From Lytechinus pictus (Eukaryota > Echinodermata > Echinoidea > Temnopleuroida > Toxopneustidae), in the NCBI RefSeq assembly GCF_037042905.1, contig NC_087251.1, forward strand, positions 36,636,501 through 36,700,500: a stretch of 64,000 bases of DNA, written 5' to 3'. This document shows, piece after piece, positions 34,340-46,577 of this stretch. Position numbers and translations under genes: made by a program. The notes beneath the pieces are model-generated. The model was not told the DNA's origin. It did no database searches and was given only the letters and a program-made list of their open reading frames with translations. Within the stretch, counting starts at the first letter, position 1. The number at the start of each line of letters is the position of its first letter.

Positions 34340-36195
34340 AAATGGGTGGAAGCACCCATTTGATGTTGACCGGCGTGCCGATTTGATGTTCGAATGATGA
34401 GGAGGGGCCAATTGATGTTCGAACTAGGGGGCGCTGAATTAATGTTCAAACTATATAGAAGGGCGCCATATTGATGTTCAAACTATATAGGGGCGCCAAA
34501 TTGATGGTTGAACTGGAGGGGGGGGGGGGGTGCGCAGAAATGTTGTTCAAACTAGGGGGCGCCGAATTGGTGTTCAAACTAGGGGTGCCAAATTGATGTT
34601 CAAACAAGGGGGGGTGAATTGATGTGATCGAACTAAGGGGGATGCCGAATTGATGTTCGAATTAGGGGGCGCCGAATTAATGTTTGAAGTTAATAGGGCG
34701 GGTGCCACATGAATGTTCAAACTATAGGGGGGCGCCGAATTGATGTTCGAACTAGAGGTGGGGGGCGCTGAATTGATGTTCGAACTATAGGGGCCGCCAA
34801 ACTGATGTTCAAACTAGAGGTGCCAAATTGATGTTCGAACAAGGAGGGCGAAGTGATGTTCGAATTAGGGGGCGCCGAATCGCGAACTATGGGGTGCCAA
34901 ATTGATGTTCAAACTGGGGGGGGGGGCGAATTTATGTTAGATCTAGAAAGCGCCAAATTGATGTTCGAACTAGGGGTTGGGGGCGCCGAATTGATGTTCT
35001 AACAAGGGGGTGCCAAATTGATGTTCAAACTAGGGGCGCCAAATTGATGTTTGAACTAGGAGGGGGCACGAATCAAAGTTCAAACTATGGGGGGCCGAAT
35101 TGATGTTCAAGCTATATAAGGGCGCCAAATTGATGTTCGAACAAGGGGGGTGCGGAAATGATGTTCGAACTAGGGGGGGGGGGCCCTAAATTGATGTTCA
35201 AACTAAAGGGACTCCAAAATAATGTTTGAATTAGGGAGGGGGGCGCTGAATTGATGTTCGAACTACAGGGGCCGCCAAACTGATGTTCAAATTAGGGGCG
35301 CCGAATTGATGTTCGAACAAGGAGGGCGAAGTGATGTTCGAATTAGGGGGCGCCGAATCGCGAACTATGGGGTGCCAAATTGATGTTCAAACTGGGGGGG
35401 GGGGGGCGAATTTATGTTAGATCTAGAAAGCGCCAAATTGATGTTCGAACTAGGGGTTGGGGGCGCCGAATTGATGTTCTAACAAGGGGGTGCCAAATTG
35501 ATGTTCAAATTAGGGGCGCCGAATCGATGTTTGAATTAGGGGGCGCCACATTGATGTTCAAACTAGGGGGGCGCCGAATTGATGTTCGAAGTAGGGGGTG
35601 CCGAATTGATGTTCAAATTAGGGGCGCCGAATCGATGTTTGAATTAGGGGGCGCCACATTGATGTTCAAACTAGGGGGCGCCAAATTGATGTTCAAATTA
35701 GGGGCGCCGAATCGATGTTTGAATTAGGGGGCGCCACATTGATGTTCTAACTAGGGGGGCGCCGAATTGATGTTCGAAATAGGGGGTGCCGAATTAATAT
35801 TTGAACTATAGGGGGGCGCCATATTGATGTTTGAACTAGGGGGGCGCAAAATTTATGTTCGAACTATAGGGGGCGCCGAATCGATGTTCTTCGAACAAGG
35901 GGGCTGCCAAATTGAGTCAAACTAGGGGCGAAAAATTGATGTTTAAATTAGGAGGGGGCGCCGAATTGATATTCGAACTAGGGGGGGGGGGGGCGGCCAG
36001 GCGCCGAATTGATGTTCAAACTAGGGGAGCGCCAATATGATGTTTGACCAGAGGCGACAAATTAATGTTTTTAAGAGGGGGGAGGGCAAAGTCATTTTCA
36101 CATGGGGGCTCCAAATTCATGTTCAACTGAAGGCGCCAAATTGACCTTAAACTAAGGGGGTGCCATGCAAATTCATGTTCGACCGGGGGCCGCGC
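34340..36195 (+). repeat. 27-bp minisatellite array (~65 units)
   Basis: The unit is close to gatgttcgaactaggggg + cgccgaatt. It includes two 6-bp palindromes, TTCGAA and GGCGCC. Units vary mainly in the G run and in g/a at two positions. A stretch of about 240 bp (34797-35036) recurs almost unchanged at 35277-35516, a duplication about 480 bp downstream. A three-unit block with cgatgtttgaatt repeats at about 35520, 35630 and 35705. The frame at 35380-35727 is a translation of the repeat and is not a gene. Confidence 0.9.
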
Positions 36196-36589
36196 AACAT
36201 TGCTCATAATGAGATACATGTCCTGCCCAAAAAGATTAAATGCAGATGAATTAAAATCCTGTTTTTATGATAATAGACAAAAACAATGTGCTCGCATTTG
36301 AAGTCTATAGGTATCCTGTTCTGGATCACAAGGACTGATTATTGTATATAACTCAGTTCACCCTACGCTCTCGCAATATTTGATCATTGAGGTGCGTATC
36401 CTCTCCATAGATCCAACGTAAATAAGTCCTTAAAAAGTTAGTTTTTTCAGGTCAATAAACAAAGGCGGATACAGGGGGTAAATTGGATCCCCCCCCCCCC
36501 CACGGCGGTGCAAAAAAGGGAAAGAAACAGAAGAAAAAAAAAAACAATTAGAAATGGAATCAAAGCTTAAAAGAGTCCTTCTTACTGTC
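36196..36589. other. unassigned DNA with a MITE-end-like block
   Basis: The block ggcggatacagggggtaaat, followed by ggatccccc and a C run (36470-36510), looks like a decayed element end. The rest is unassigned. Confidence 0.35.
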
Positions 36590-37920
36590 AGTATATAAAC
36601 AATTTCTGCTCGCGCTTCGCATTCGCACTTATTTTGATTTTTATTTAATTTTTATTGGGGGTCACATGCACAGTGTGTTTTTTAGTAAAGACGATTTAAA
36701 TGTCATTTTTTTTTAGATCGGAATATTAAAAAACTTTGGCTCGCTCTTCGCGCTTGCCTCATTTATTTTGCGATGATACCCTTCCAAAATCTTTTTGTAA
36801 CCCCAAATTTAACTTAGTGCTCGCACTTCATTAGGTATATCAATCCTGTCAAAAGTGCTCAGAATATCCGCTTTTCAGGTCGTAAAGTTAAAAAATCAGA
36901 TACCCATTTTCTTCATGGTTAACTAGGCCTACGCATAGAAAATCAAAATTTTCTCGCATCATTTGTCTAGTTAGATACCCATTCAACTTTTCTGTTCATA
37001 TTTAAAAGTGCAAAAAAATTTCCAGTTTGATTTCGAAGAATCAAACTTTTTAAGTTTCTCCTACTTTGCGCTCTCGTCAATTAGTGAGATACCTCCTGTT
37101 CGAAGTTACAAAAAGTGCTAAAGATTTGCAGTTTAAAAGTCGGAAAATCAAAAATTTTCAGCTCGCGCTTTGCATGACTTTGCTCAGTTAGATACCTACC
37201 TTTTTAATTATCACGAGAAGTACATTTCCAGTTTTCTAGTCGATGAAATTTTTAATTGTTTAGTGAGATACTTATTCTGTTCGTAGTTACAAAATGTGCT
37301 AATAATTGCCAGTTTTAAAGTTGGAAAATCAAAGATTTTCAGCTCGCGCTCGCATCAGTTGTTTACTTAGATACCTATTCTTTTCAAGGTTACAAAAAGT
37401 GCTTAAAAATTGAAGTTTAAAGTCGGAAAATCATAATTTCTAGGTCACGCTACGCGCTCGCAAATTTCCAGTTTTCTGGTCGTAAAATGAAATTTTAAGC
37501 TCGCGCTTCACCCTTGCCTCAATATTGTTTGGTTAGATATTTGTGTAGATTTTTACAAAAAGATGCTTAAAGTCTACTACACTGCTCTCACTTCGCGCTC
37601 GCATGATATGATTGGTGATATAGATTTATAAATCATTTTCATGAGTCACTGGAAACCGTCGCTTTTCAGATCAGTATATTAAAATTTTCAGCTCGCGCTC
37701 GCAATATCTTCTTCATGAGTCACTGCAAAGTGTTCCTTTTCAGATCAGTGTATTGGGTTTTTTTATCTCGCGCTTCGCGCTTGCATTAATTACTTAGTTA
37801 CATACTTATCTTGTTAATGATTATGAACAACTGTTCAGAATATTAAATCTTATATCACTATACATGAAACATAATTTAAAAAAAATAGGCCATGCTTCGC
37901 GCTCACGTTAGTTTTTATGG
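36590..37920 (+). repeat. degenerate tandem repeat with 'gctcgcgcttcgcgctcgca' core
   Basis: About ten diverged units of roughly 100-130 bp are visible. Each has a CG-rich core like ctcgcgcttcgcgctcgcat, then 'ttagttagatacctattct', then 'acaaaaagtgct' and 'ccagtttt…gtcg'. No frame is conserved. It is an old tandem family. Confidence 0.75.
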
Positions 37921-37959
37921 CTTATCTTGATATCTTGTGTGTAAATTAAAACAAACCTG

Positions 37960-38115
37960 GGCCCTGTTGCATAAAAGTTTATGTATTGATTTTTGTCATG
38001 ATTTATGTCACGATTTATGTCATACAGCATAAATCACGCTATAAAATCATGACATAAATCCATTTGAATGACATAAATTTATGTTGTGATTAAAATCAAG
38101 ACATAAGCGGCGGCT
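37960..38115. repeat. short inverted-repeat cluster (MITE-like left end)
   Basis: From gggccctgttgcataaaagt the sequence holds several direct and inverse copies of atgacataaat (38000-38100). This looks like the end of a small element; I see no matching far end. Confidence 0.35.
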
Positions 38116-38499
38116 TTCCGCAAGAAGTGACTTAAGGGTAATTTCACGATTATTTTTTTTTTATTATGCCCTCTGTAATTTGATGATATTTTGAGTTTTA
38201 CTTGGACTTTCGAAATAATTTTTGTGTCATTGGATAGCGTATGATGTATTCTTTCAATATTTGAAAAACTAACAATCATAAATATTTCCCTTATTTTTAT
38301 AACCAAAACTAGGCCTAAGCTTAATAGTTAATGTGTTTACTTCGTTGAGGATAGGACATTTTCCTTAGAATAATATCCTAATTTAAATATCAACGTCACA
38401 TATTTTACAAGCACCACCCCTCCCTCCCAAAATAATGCTAATAACTCTGACTTTCAGTCTAGAATCGCCCCTTTTGTGCTTAATTCAGATGTGATTAAA
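38116..38499. other. unassigned AT-rich DNA
   Basis: Nothing recognised. Confidence 0.4.
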
Positions 38500-39110
38500 C
38501 AAGAAGTTTGCTACACACATTGGCTGATTTCAAGTCCGGCGTTGGCGTTGATGTTGGAAGTTGGATATTCCCCCTAGCTCCAAAACATATTTTGTGTGTT
38601 GGAAATCATGTTACCATGGTAACGGCATACTATATGACAAAAAATGGTAAAACATTTTCAGGTTTAATTACTTCATCAATTTTCAACCAATTCTCATGAA
38701 ATTTGGTTCACACATTAAGTTAGAAGTAAAGGTGTGACAGACACATATTTTGTGTGTGTTGAAAATTGTGTTGCCATGGCTACAACATATTATAGGCCCC
38801 AAATTAGGTAAAAATCTATTGGTTCCAACTACTTGATTAGTTTTCAACCAATTCTCATGAAATTTTGCTCACACATTTGCCTCGAGGTAAAGATGTACAA
38901 GACATATTTTTGCATGTGTCGGAAATCGTGTTGCCATGGTAACATTATACAATATGTCCAAAATTAGGCAAAAATCTTGAGGTTCAAACTACTTCATCAG
39001 CAATTCTCATGACTTGATCACACATACATGTAGGTCTTGGGTAAAGATGGGCAATAAATATATTTTTTCCATGTGTTGGAAACTGTTGCCATGATAACGG
39101 CGTAGGGCAG
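38500..39110 (+). repeat. ~160-bp tandem repeat, four units, each with an X-box
   Basis: Four diverged units share 'acatattttgtgtgtt', 'ggaaat(c/t)gtg', a palindromic motif and 'ttttcaaccaattctcatga'. The motif is GTTACCATGGTAAC at 38610-38623, GTTGCCATGGCTAC at 38770-38783, GTTGCCATGGTAAC at 38930-38943 and GTTGCCATGATAAC at 39085-39098. These fit the RFX-factor X-box (GTNRCC, short spacer, RGYAAC), two of them well. No coding capacity. Confidence 0.75.
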
Positions 39111-39488
39111 GGGTATTAATCACCTTCATTGATAGTTCTAGTTTAAGTTACCCCAAAATTTTGCTTGCTCGCAGTTTTTTGAAATTTTGCCCTTTACACC
39201 ATGTCTGCCCTATAAAAATTTAAATTCCTGAAGCCACCCCTTTAAACTAAAAGAAAACTCCTTTGCAGAGAACAATATTTATATCAGTCATCCCCAAACC
39301 ATTAACTCCGATTGACAACTATGCATATATCCCTGTAATAATTTATTCATTATTTTTTTAATTCTATATAATTTCAGTTGTCTATTTTATAAGCCTGTCA
39401 TGGAACCCTCTTGCCTGAGCAGTTTGGGCGAGGCTTACACATTTGGAAGCACAGTGGGGCAATTTCGTCAAGAAAATATTTGACATAA

Positions 39489-39492
39489 AATA

Positions 39493-39563
<71 letters not shown>

Positions 39564-39568
39564 ATGAA

Positions 39569-39611
<43 letters not shown>

Positions 39612-39613
39612 AC

Positions 39614-39660
<47 letters not shown>

Positions 39661-39663
39661 ATA
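39489..39663 (+). repeat. (AAAT)n microsatellite, ~170 bp
   Basis: A nearly pure run of taaa units with a single g at about 39566 and one c at about 39612. Confidence 0.95.
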
Positions 39664-40355
39664 GGCCTAAATAAAAATGTTCCTCACTTCAGAACAATGG
39701 TCTAATCCGATGGTTTGGTTTATTTTTTTTTGCTAAGAAAAAAATAAAAGAGATACGGTTTTCCTTGCCCAAAACTGGCCAAGATGGGGCGATGGGGGGG
39801 GGGGGCACTTAAAAAAAAATTCCCACTTATTGTCCAAATTTCAAGAGGAGTGCATATGAGGGGCCACTACTCATCACAGCTTTGTGCCTAAATTGGGACA
39901 CATTCATGCCACCTGTATCCCTTGATCCATGCCTCTGTCACCCATCATTTATATTTTTTTCATCTTTAAGCACCTGGCCATTTTCTTTCTATCTCTCATC
40001 AAATGTAACCAACCCCCTCCCCAAAAAATGCTTTATCATATTTTTCCATTTCATTATCTTCCACCCTCCGAGGTTGGCACACTATCATTCTCGAAATTTA
40101 TCTCTTTAATTCTCTATACATCTCTCTACCTCTGTTAATGACTTCTTCACATTTCTACTTTTTTCCTCTCCCTTCTCCCATTCTAATTCACCTCGCCTCT
40201 CTCTCTCTCTTTCTCTCATTATTCCTTATACAGTGTAATTTTTGCATATCTGGATCTTTCAAATTTTGTCATGATATTTCCTTTTCATTTCTCGCCCTTG
40301 CTAATTCAAATCTTCATCTCAATCAATTATTTTTCTAATTTGACAATTCATGGGA
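39664..40355. other. pyrimidine-rich unassigned DNA
   Basis: C- and T-rich, with open frames at 39882-40109 and 40138-40338 that are low-complexity. No gene supported. Confidence 0.45.
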
Positions 40356-41080
40356 CAACTATTGGTTTTAACTGGTATCAATTGGTTTGATATTCCAGTA
40401 TGGTTAATGGGTTTTTTAAGTGGGTTATGGGAGGTCTATGGGTTTCAACTGGCATAATCTGTTCCATATTGGTTTATGGGTGTTTACTGGAATCAACTGG
40501 TAGATATATCAGTAAGGCCTATTGGTTTTAGCTGGTATCAATTGGTTTGATATTCCAGTATGGTTAATGGGTTTCAAGTGGATATGGGAGGTCTATGATT
40601 TCAACTGGTAAATTCTGGTCCAGTTTGGTTTATGGGTGTTTACTGGAATCAACTGGTAGATATATCAGTAAGGCCTATTGGTTCTAACTGGTATCAATTG
40701 GTTAAATGATATACCAGTATGGTTAATGGGTTTAAGATGGCATTAACTGGTATATGCACCCATTGAGTTTCTATGGGTTCCAACTGGCATCAAATGGTCC
40801 AGTTTGGCTTATGGGTTTTAAACTGGAATATATTGGTAGATAAACCAGCAAGGCCTATTGGTTTTAACTGGTATTAACTGGTGTACTAATTTATACCAGT
40901 ATAGTTAATTGGTTTCAACTGGAATCAACTTGTATGTTTTCAGCATGTCCAGTTGGGACAATTGGTTTCAACTGGAATATACTGGTATGATGGGAGTTTA
41001 CCAGTTGTGCCAATTGGTTTCAACTGGTCCCAGTTAAATCCAGTTGAAACCAGTTAAAATTTCAACTGGTTTCAACTGTT
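40356..41080 (+). repeat. 'aactggt' repeat with ~160-180-bp higher period
   Basis: Short blocks like attggttttaactggtatca, ccagtatggttaatgggttt and tttactggaatcaactggta recur in a higher-order unit starting at about 40361, 40520, 40678 and 40858. The right end breaks up into simpler gtttcaactgg repeats. No frame is kept. Confidence 0.8.
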
Positions 41081-42689
41081 TTTTTTTACCTGGGTTCAGA
41101 GTTTATAAAAAAATAATCCTACAATTTTCTACAAATATTAATTACTATTTCTAGTAGGGAAACGTGTGTTCTGAGGGGCAAATCATATTTTAACCCCACC
41201 CCTCTTCCTCCCGATTCATTGAAAGCAACAAAACAAAGAGATGAAGCAAAAAGAATGACATTTTGTGTAAATTTATTACTTTTAAAATAAATACACACCA
41301 AAATTTGTAAAACAATATAATCTTTTCACCTGTCCCATGTCCTTTAATCATGACTGTATAAACATGATTAAAAGAGGTACATACACATACAAAAATATTT
41401 CTTAATCAGTTGTTAACACTTAATGTATAAAATATAAGAAAAAATTATACTTCATAATTATTTTTTGCTTTTTTAAAGTAGTTTCAACTTGTCTTTTAAT
41501 TTACTTGATTTATTTGGGTTCAATATACATTTAAGAAAATTCACGTACTGCTAGCTTGCTTCAATTGAGTGAATCTAACTTAATTAGGCAAAGATGATTA
41601 TTACTTATAAAATCATGTTGAATGTACTTATATTTTCAATTAACGCCTTATTGAAATAATGCATGAATATTCATTAGAGCAAGTCATTTTTATTTTTACT
41701 GTCATAGGCCTATCTATTTGTGTTTGAAATTGTTTTGGATAAGGGTGTGCATTTTATTCTTTTGTTGAATTAAAGATTGAGCAACATTAAATTTAGCAGA
41801 AAATTTCAGATTTCTTTTTAGGTTTTCGGAAAATGCTTATATTATTCTCATTGTTTTATTTGTAAGAATGAAACGATCGCGTATAAATATCTGTCAGTAC
41901 CTATACATGTACAGGTAAGTGACAATGCACAAAGTCTAATATTTGGATAAAAGATGTCTAAGATGAAAATGATGCCACTAAAAGTGGGACGATGGGGGGA
42001 GCGGACTTTTTAATCACGAAAGTCCACTCCCCCATTTGATTTTTTCAAATATTTTAGTGATTGTTTTACTTAATTGAATTAAGTTATTGTAACTTAATTT
42101 TCTTGAGTAAAAATGGATGCAAAGAAAAAAATGTAAATTTTACTTAAAACTGCCAAACTCATAAATACTGGAAAAAATTTAAGTAATTTTTTGCCACAAT
42201 TTTATACAGTCATTTCAACTATTTTTTTTTACAGTGTCGATTCAAATGAAATATATTATTCATATCCTAAATGAATACAATACCTAAATCAAGTGTACAA
42301 CTACAAACATGACACATAATACATTAAAAAAAAAACATGAATAACTATATCGCATTTGTATGCTTAATAAATATTTCCATTTAAAAGAGAAAGATTTCTG
42401 TAAGATTTCATGAAGAGGAACTCACAGTGATGTAATTTATTCTTATTCTCCTTTTTTCCTCTTCCACCCCTCCTCTTCTATTTCTTCATAATCTTCTTCT
42501 CCTCTTCCTTCTTTGTCGCCTTCTTTTCTACTTATTGTTCCTTTGTATTATGACTTATCATCATTATCATTATAATAATTTTATGATAAAAATCATAAAA
42601 AGGTATCCACAATATCAATATAATGATTATTATCTTTGAAAAATGAAAATGAGTACTTTTGTTAATTTTACAAAGCGTTTAGAGAATAC
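41081..42689. other. unassigned AT-rich DNA
   Basis: No gene or array. A hairpin lies at 41994-42034: gcggacttt / aaagtcc with flanking ggggg / ccccc. The minus-strand 3' untranslated region of the exon at 42690 would fall in the last few hundred bases. Confidence 0.4.
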
Positions 42690-42787
42690 TTAAGTCAGTG
42701 AACAGTCATCATGGTCATATAGTTCCCTTGCCAGGTGCAACCAGGTCCATGGCGTCACGTCTTCAAAAGTCTTGACTCTTGAACAAT
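42690..42787 (-). CDS. candidate terminal exon, unknown protein
   Basis: On the minus strand an acceptor with a fair pyrimidine tract (gattcttcttatttcag) precedes 42787. The frame takes two bases of a split codon, then reads 'CSRVKTFEDVTPWTWLHLAR' and 'ELYDHDDCSLT', then a stop (42690-42692). Length and composition look like the last coding exon of a gene whose other exons lie to the right, at higher coordinates. I do not recognise the protein. Only one other minus-strand splice-bounded block lies to the right (about 45397-45542), and it has stops in every frame. Confidence 0.4.
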
Positions 42788-42943
42788 CTGAAATAAGAAG
42801 AATCAGTGCAAACCACGTTAGCAGCTCAACTTGATAATAGCAGAGTGTTCACATTCATGTACAGTATGTATGATTTATGGAAGAGCCTTATGATGTTGCA
42901 ATCACGGGCTTAAATTTAAAAAAAGATAGAATGTGAAATTAAA

Positions 42944-43710
42944 ACAAGTGGAATGCCTCTGGCCGTCTCACCTGCATCACGTGATTCAATATAGCAGCAG
43001 TGCTGATTTTGAAAACTACTATAACTCGCACAAGATGTTCAGTGATACTTGGTTACTCTTATTTCCACGTTTTATGAACTAAACCCATACACTTATAGAG
43101 ATATGATGGCAATTCAACAAATACCCCAAACGTGGCCAAAGTTCTTTGACCTTGATCATGTGACCTGAAACTTGCACAGGATGTTCAGTAATACTTGATT
43201 ACTATTATGTCCAAGTTTCATGAATCAGATCCATAAACTTTCAAAGTTATGATGGTAATTCAACAGATACCCCCAATTCGGCCAAAGTTCATTGACCCTA
43301 AATGACCTTTGACCTTGGTCATGTGACGTGAAACTCATGCAGTATGTTCCGTGATACTTGATTAACCTTATGTATAAGTTTCATGAACTAGGTCTATATA
43401 TTTTCTAAGTTATGATGACATTTCAAAAACTTAACCTTAGGTTAAGATTTTGATGTTGATTCCCCCAACATGGTCTAAGTTCATTGACCCTAAATGACCT
43501 TTGACCTTGATCCTGTGACCTGAAACTTGCACAGGATGTTCAGTAATACTTGATTAACCTTTTGGCCAAGTTTCATGAACTAGGTCCATATACTTTGTAA
43601 GTTATGCTGTCATTTCAAAAACTTAACCTCAGGTTAAGATTTGGTGTTGCCGCCGCCGTCGGAAAAGCGGCGCCTATAGTCTCACTCTGCAATGCAGGTG
43701 AGACAAAAAA
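42944..43710 (+). repeat. TGACCT-rich dispersed repeat, copy D
   Basis: Starts acaagtggaatgcctctggc and ends aatgcaggtgagacaaaaaa. It has three internal units and a short GCC run. Sequence is very close to copy C, including 'gattcccccaacatggtcta'. Terminal inverted 13-mers are of the GTCTCACCTGCAT type. Confidence 0.8.
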
Positions 43711-44409
43711 TGGGTTAATAGTCTCCGAATATTATTTTTGATACCCGTATATTGAAGTCAGAAAATATATTTCATTTCAATCATATCATTGGAGAAAATG
43801 TTAATGTGTGGTGTAAGGAGGGCAAGGGTGCAGGGTAGGCGACTCACCTCTAGTAGTGGGGGAAATAAGAGAACTTTAGAAGAGGGGAAGAACAAGAAAT
43901 GGGGGGAAAATACATGAACACAAAATTGAGGTCAAGGTCATGTTTATGTTACCAACTTACCACCTATCTCTACTACTACTATTTTATTCTTAAATGCACT
44001 TATATTGTGTTTATGCTTGTAAGCTCACATTGTTAGTCTCTTTGTTGAGATTCTAATAAAAAATAAAATCAACTGAATCTGAATCTCTTGCAAAAGTTAA
44101 GTGGAAAATAATTGTTACAATAGTATGGATCCAATAGTCTACCTAGATTTTGTTTTCATTTTGACGAGTTACATTGTTCTTGCTCTTACATATTTTTGAG
44201 AATGCATTCCATAATTATATTGTCATTGATTGAAATATTAAGAGGGCTCAGATGTCAATTCAAACTTGACATTCTATAAAAATTCATGAGATTGATATTA
44301 TCCATTTCTGTGAGTAAATTTAAGATGAATTTATTACAAGATGTGGATGAATTAAATAGATATAACAGTACATCACATTTACAACCGCTCTTAAGAGTAA
44401 AATAAATAA
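43711..44409. other. unassigned DNA between repeat copies D and E
   Basis: Nothing recognised; AT-rich with a G-rich patch at 43815-43910. Confidence 0.4.
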
Positions 44410-45321
44410 AACAAGTGGAATGCCTCCGGCCGTCTCACCTGCATCACGCGATTCAATATAGCAGCAGTGCTGATTTTGAAAACTACTATAACTCGCACAA
44501 GATGTTTAGTGATACTTGGTTACTCTTATTTCCACGTTTTATGAACTAAACCCATACACTTATAGAGATATGATGGTATTTCAACAAATACCCCCAACGT
44601 GGCCAAAGTTCATTGACCTTACATGACCTTTGACCTTGATCATGTGACCTGAAACTCGCACAGGATGTTCAGTGATACTTTATTAGTCTTGTGTCCAAGT
44701 TTCAAGAGTCAGATCCATCAACTTTCAAAGTTATGATGGTAATTCAACAGATACCCCCATTATGGCCAAAGTTCATTGACCTTTGACCTTGGTCATGTGA
44801 CCTAAAATGCGCACAGGATGTTCAGTGATACTTGATTACTCTTATGTCCAAGTTTTATGAACTAGACCAACACACTTTCAAAGTTATGGCAGTAATTCAA
44901 CAAATACCCCAATTTGACCAAAGTTCATTGACCCTAAATGACCTTTGACCTTAATCATGTGACCTGAAACTTGCACAGGATGTTCAGTAATACTTGATTA
45001 CTATTATGTCCAAGTTTCATGAATCAGATCCATAAACTTTTAAAGTTATGATGGTAATTCAACAGATACCCCCAATTCGGCCAAAGTTCATTGACCCTAA
45101 ATGACCTTTGACCTTGGTCATGTGACATGAAACTCAGGCAGGATGTTTAATAATACTTGATTAACATTATGGCCAAGTTTCATGAACTAGGTCCATATAC
45201 TTTCTAAGTTATGCTGTCATTTCAAAAACTTAACCTCAGGTTAAGATTTGGTGTTGACGCCGCCGCCGCCGTCGGAAAAGCGGCGCCTATAGTCTCACTC
45301 TGCTATGCAGGTGAGACAAAA
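44410..45321 (+). repeat. TGACCT-rich dispersed repeat, copy E
   Basis: Starts acaagtggaatgcctccggc and ends tatgcaggtgagacaaaaat. Four internal units, with 'tgacctttgaccttgatcat' at about 44625 and related motifs at about 44940 and 45102. Terminal inverted 13-mers match copies C and D. Confidence 0.8.
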
Positions 45322-46203
45322 ATAAATATTACCCTACAGTATACTTGTATTTACAAGTAGAATGTTCAATAAATACAACTTTATATACAAACTCACCTTC
45401 ATACTAGAAGCTTGACCCCCTTATCCAAAGAGAGATTTCTTGTTCAATGGCACACAGTGGCAGAGTGTCTGGACTTCCATCTCCTTCCAGTTGCTGTCCC
45501 CCTCTTTCTTTCTACCTCTTCTCACCGTTTGTGTGGTTCACCTGTTAGAAAAGTGAATACCAAATTTTTCCATAGTAACAGATGAGAATGAATTCATATG
45601 TACATTTTGTATCAACAACAACAACTGAAGTCCCTTCTTTAAAAAATATTGTTATCATTACAGATTTTGTCAAATATATTTGACAGGGGTGTTGGACTTT
45701 TGGTACAGTTTCACTGGCTATTATAAGAACTGTGTAAAAATGAATTCTATCCATGAGTGCATTGTGAATGAGGTCTAGTCATTCAACCTTGAAATGGTTT
45801 GATGAACACACTAAGAATCAGGGTTCAAATTTGAGCCTTAGGGGTTGGTACAGTAAGGGGTGCTAGAGAGAGCAATGCTCATTTGTGCACCTTCATGGGT
45901 GTAACATAAGCTACATTAAGCACCATATAGGGTGCATATTTGAACCATGTAATGAAAGTTAATTTTTTTTTGAACATTTTTAATGTTTAAGTATTATACA
46001 CCTTAAAAGGTAAAATGTTGCCCCTTTTATTGTGCAAATGAACATTTCTGGGTGCAAACAATAATAAGGACAATTTCACCTTTTATCACTTAGGGTGCAA
46101 TATTACAAGTGTTTCATTTAGGCTTCAAATTTTTTAACTTAGAAAAATATGTTAGAAAAATGATTTACAAACGCAATATATGAATACTTCAAATGAAGAT
46201 ACA
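45322..46203. other. unassigned DNA with one splice-bounded block
   Basis: On the minus strand 45397-45542 is bounded by ttctaacag and gtgagt, but all three frames have stops, so it is either untranslated or a dead exon. The rest is AT-rich; a few gtgca/tgcacc motifs at 45880-46095 suggest an old degenerate repeat. Confidence 0.3.
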
Positions 46204-46441
46204 TGTAGCATCCTAACCGATTATTACAGCGAGAATCAAGAAGATCCAAGGGAGTTTGAATTTTCGACCCCCTCGCGCCCCACCCGCGACATGGAAAATT
46301 GGCCAAAATTGGCCAAAATTGAGCAAATAATTTTTGTTTAATATAGCCCCCGAAACCCCCACCCCCCCAAATCAGCCGTCTTTGCTCCCTGGGATGTTTT
46401 AGCATCCTAACCGATTATTACAGCGAGAATCAAGAAGATCC

Positions 46442-46577
46442 AGAGCCATTTGATGTTATTTGTATTGTGACCTTTGTTGTATTAATATATTAGTTTAATA
46501 TTCAACTCGTTATGATACATTGGTGTCTATATTTATTAGAGTCTTACACCAACGTCTTACGTCTTATATTATTAACC
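46442..46577. mobile_element. ~135-bp insertion inside a satellite unit
   Basis: A satellite unit is broken after gatccag and resumes with cagggagtttgaa. The inserted DNA (agccatttgatgttatttg … attaacccttggcg) is AT-rich and unlike the satellite. A CAG may be duplicated at both sides. The ends show no strong inverted repeat; type unknown. Confidence 0.5.

Noticed and set aside
35380..35727. 115-codon open frame with Gly/Arg-rich repeats
   Set aside because: It is a direct translation of the 27-bp minisatellite.
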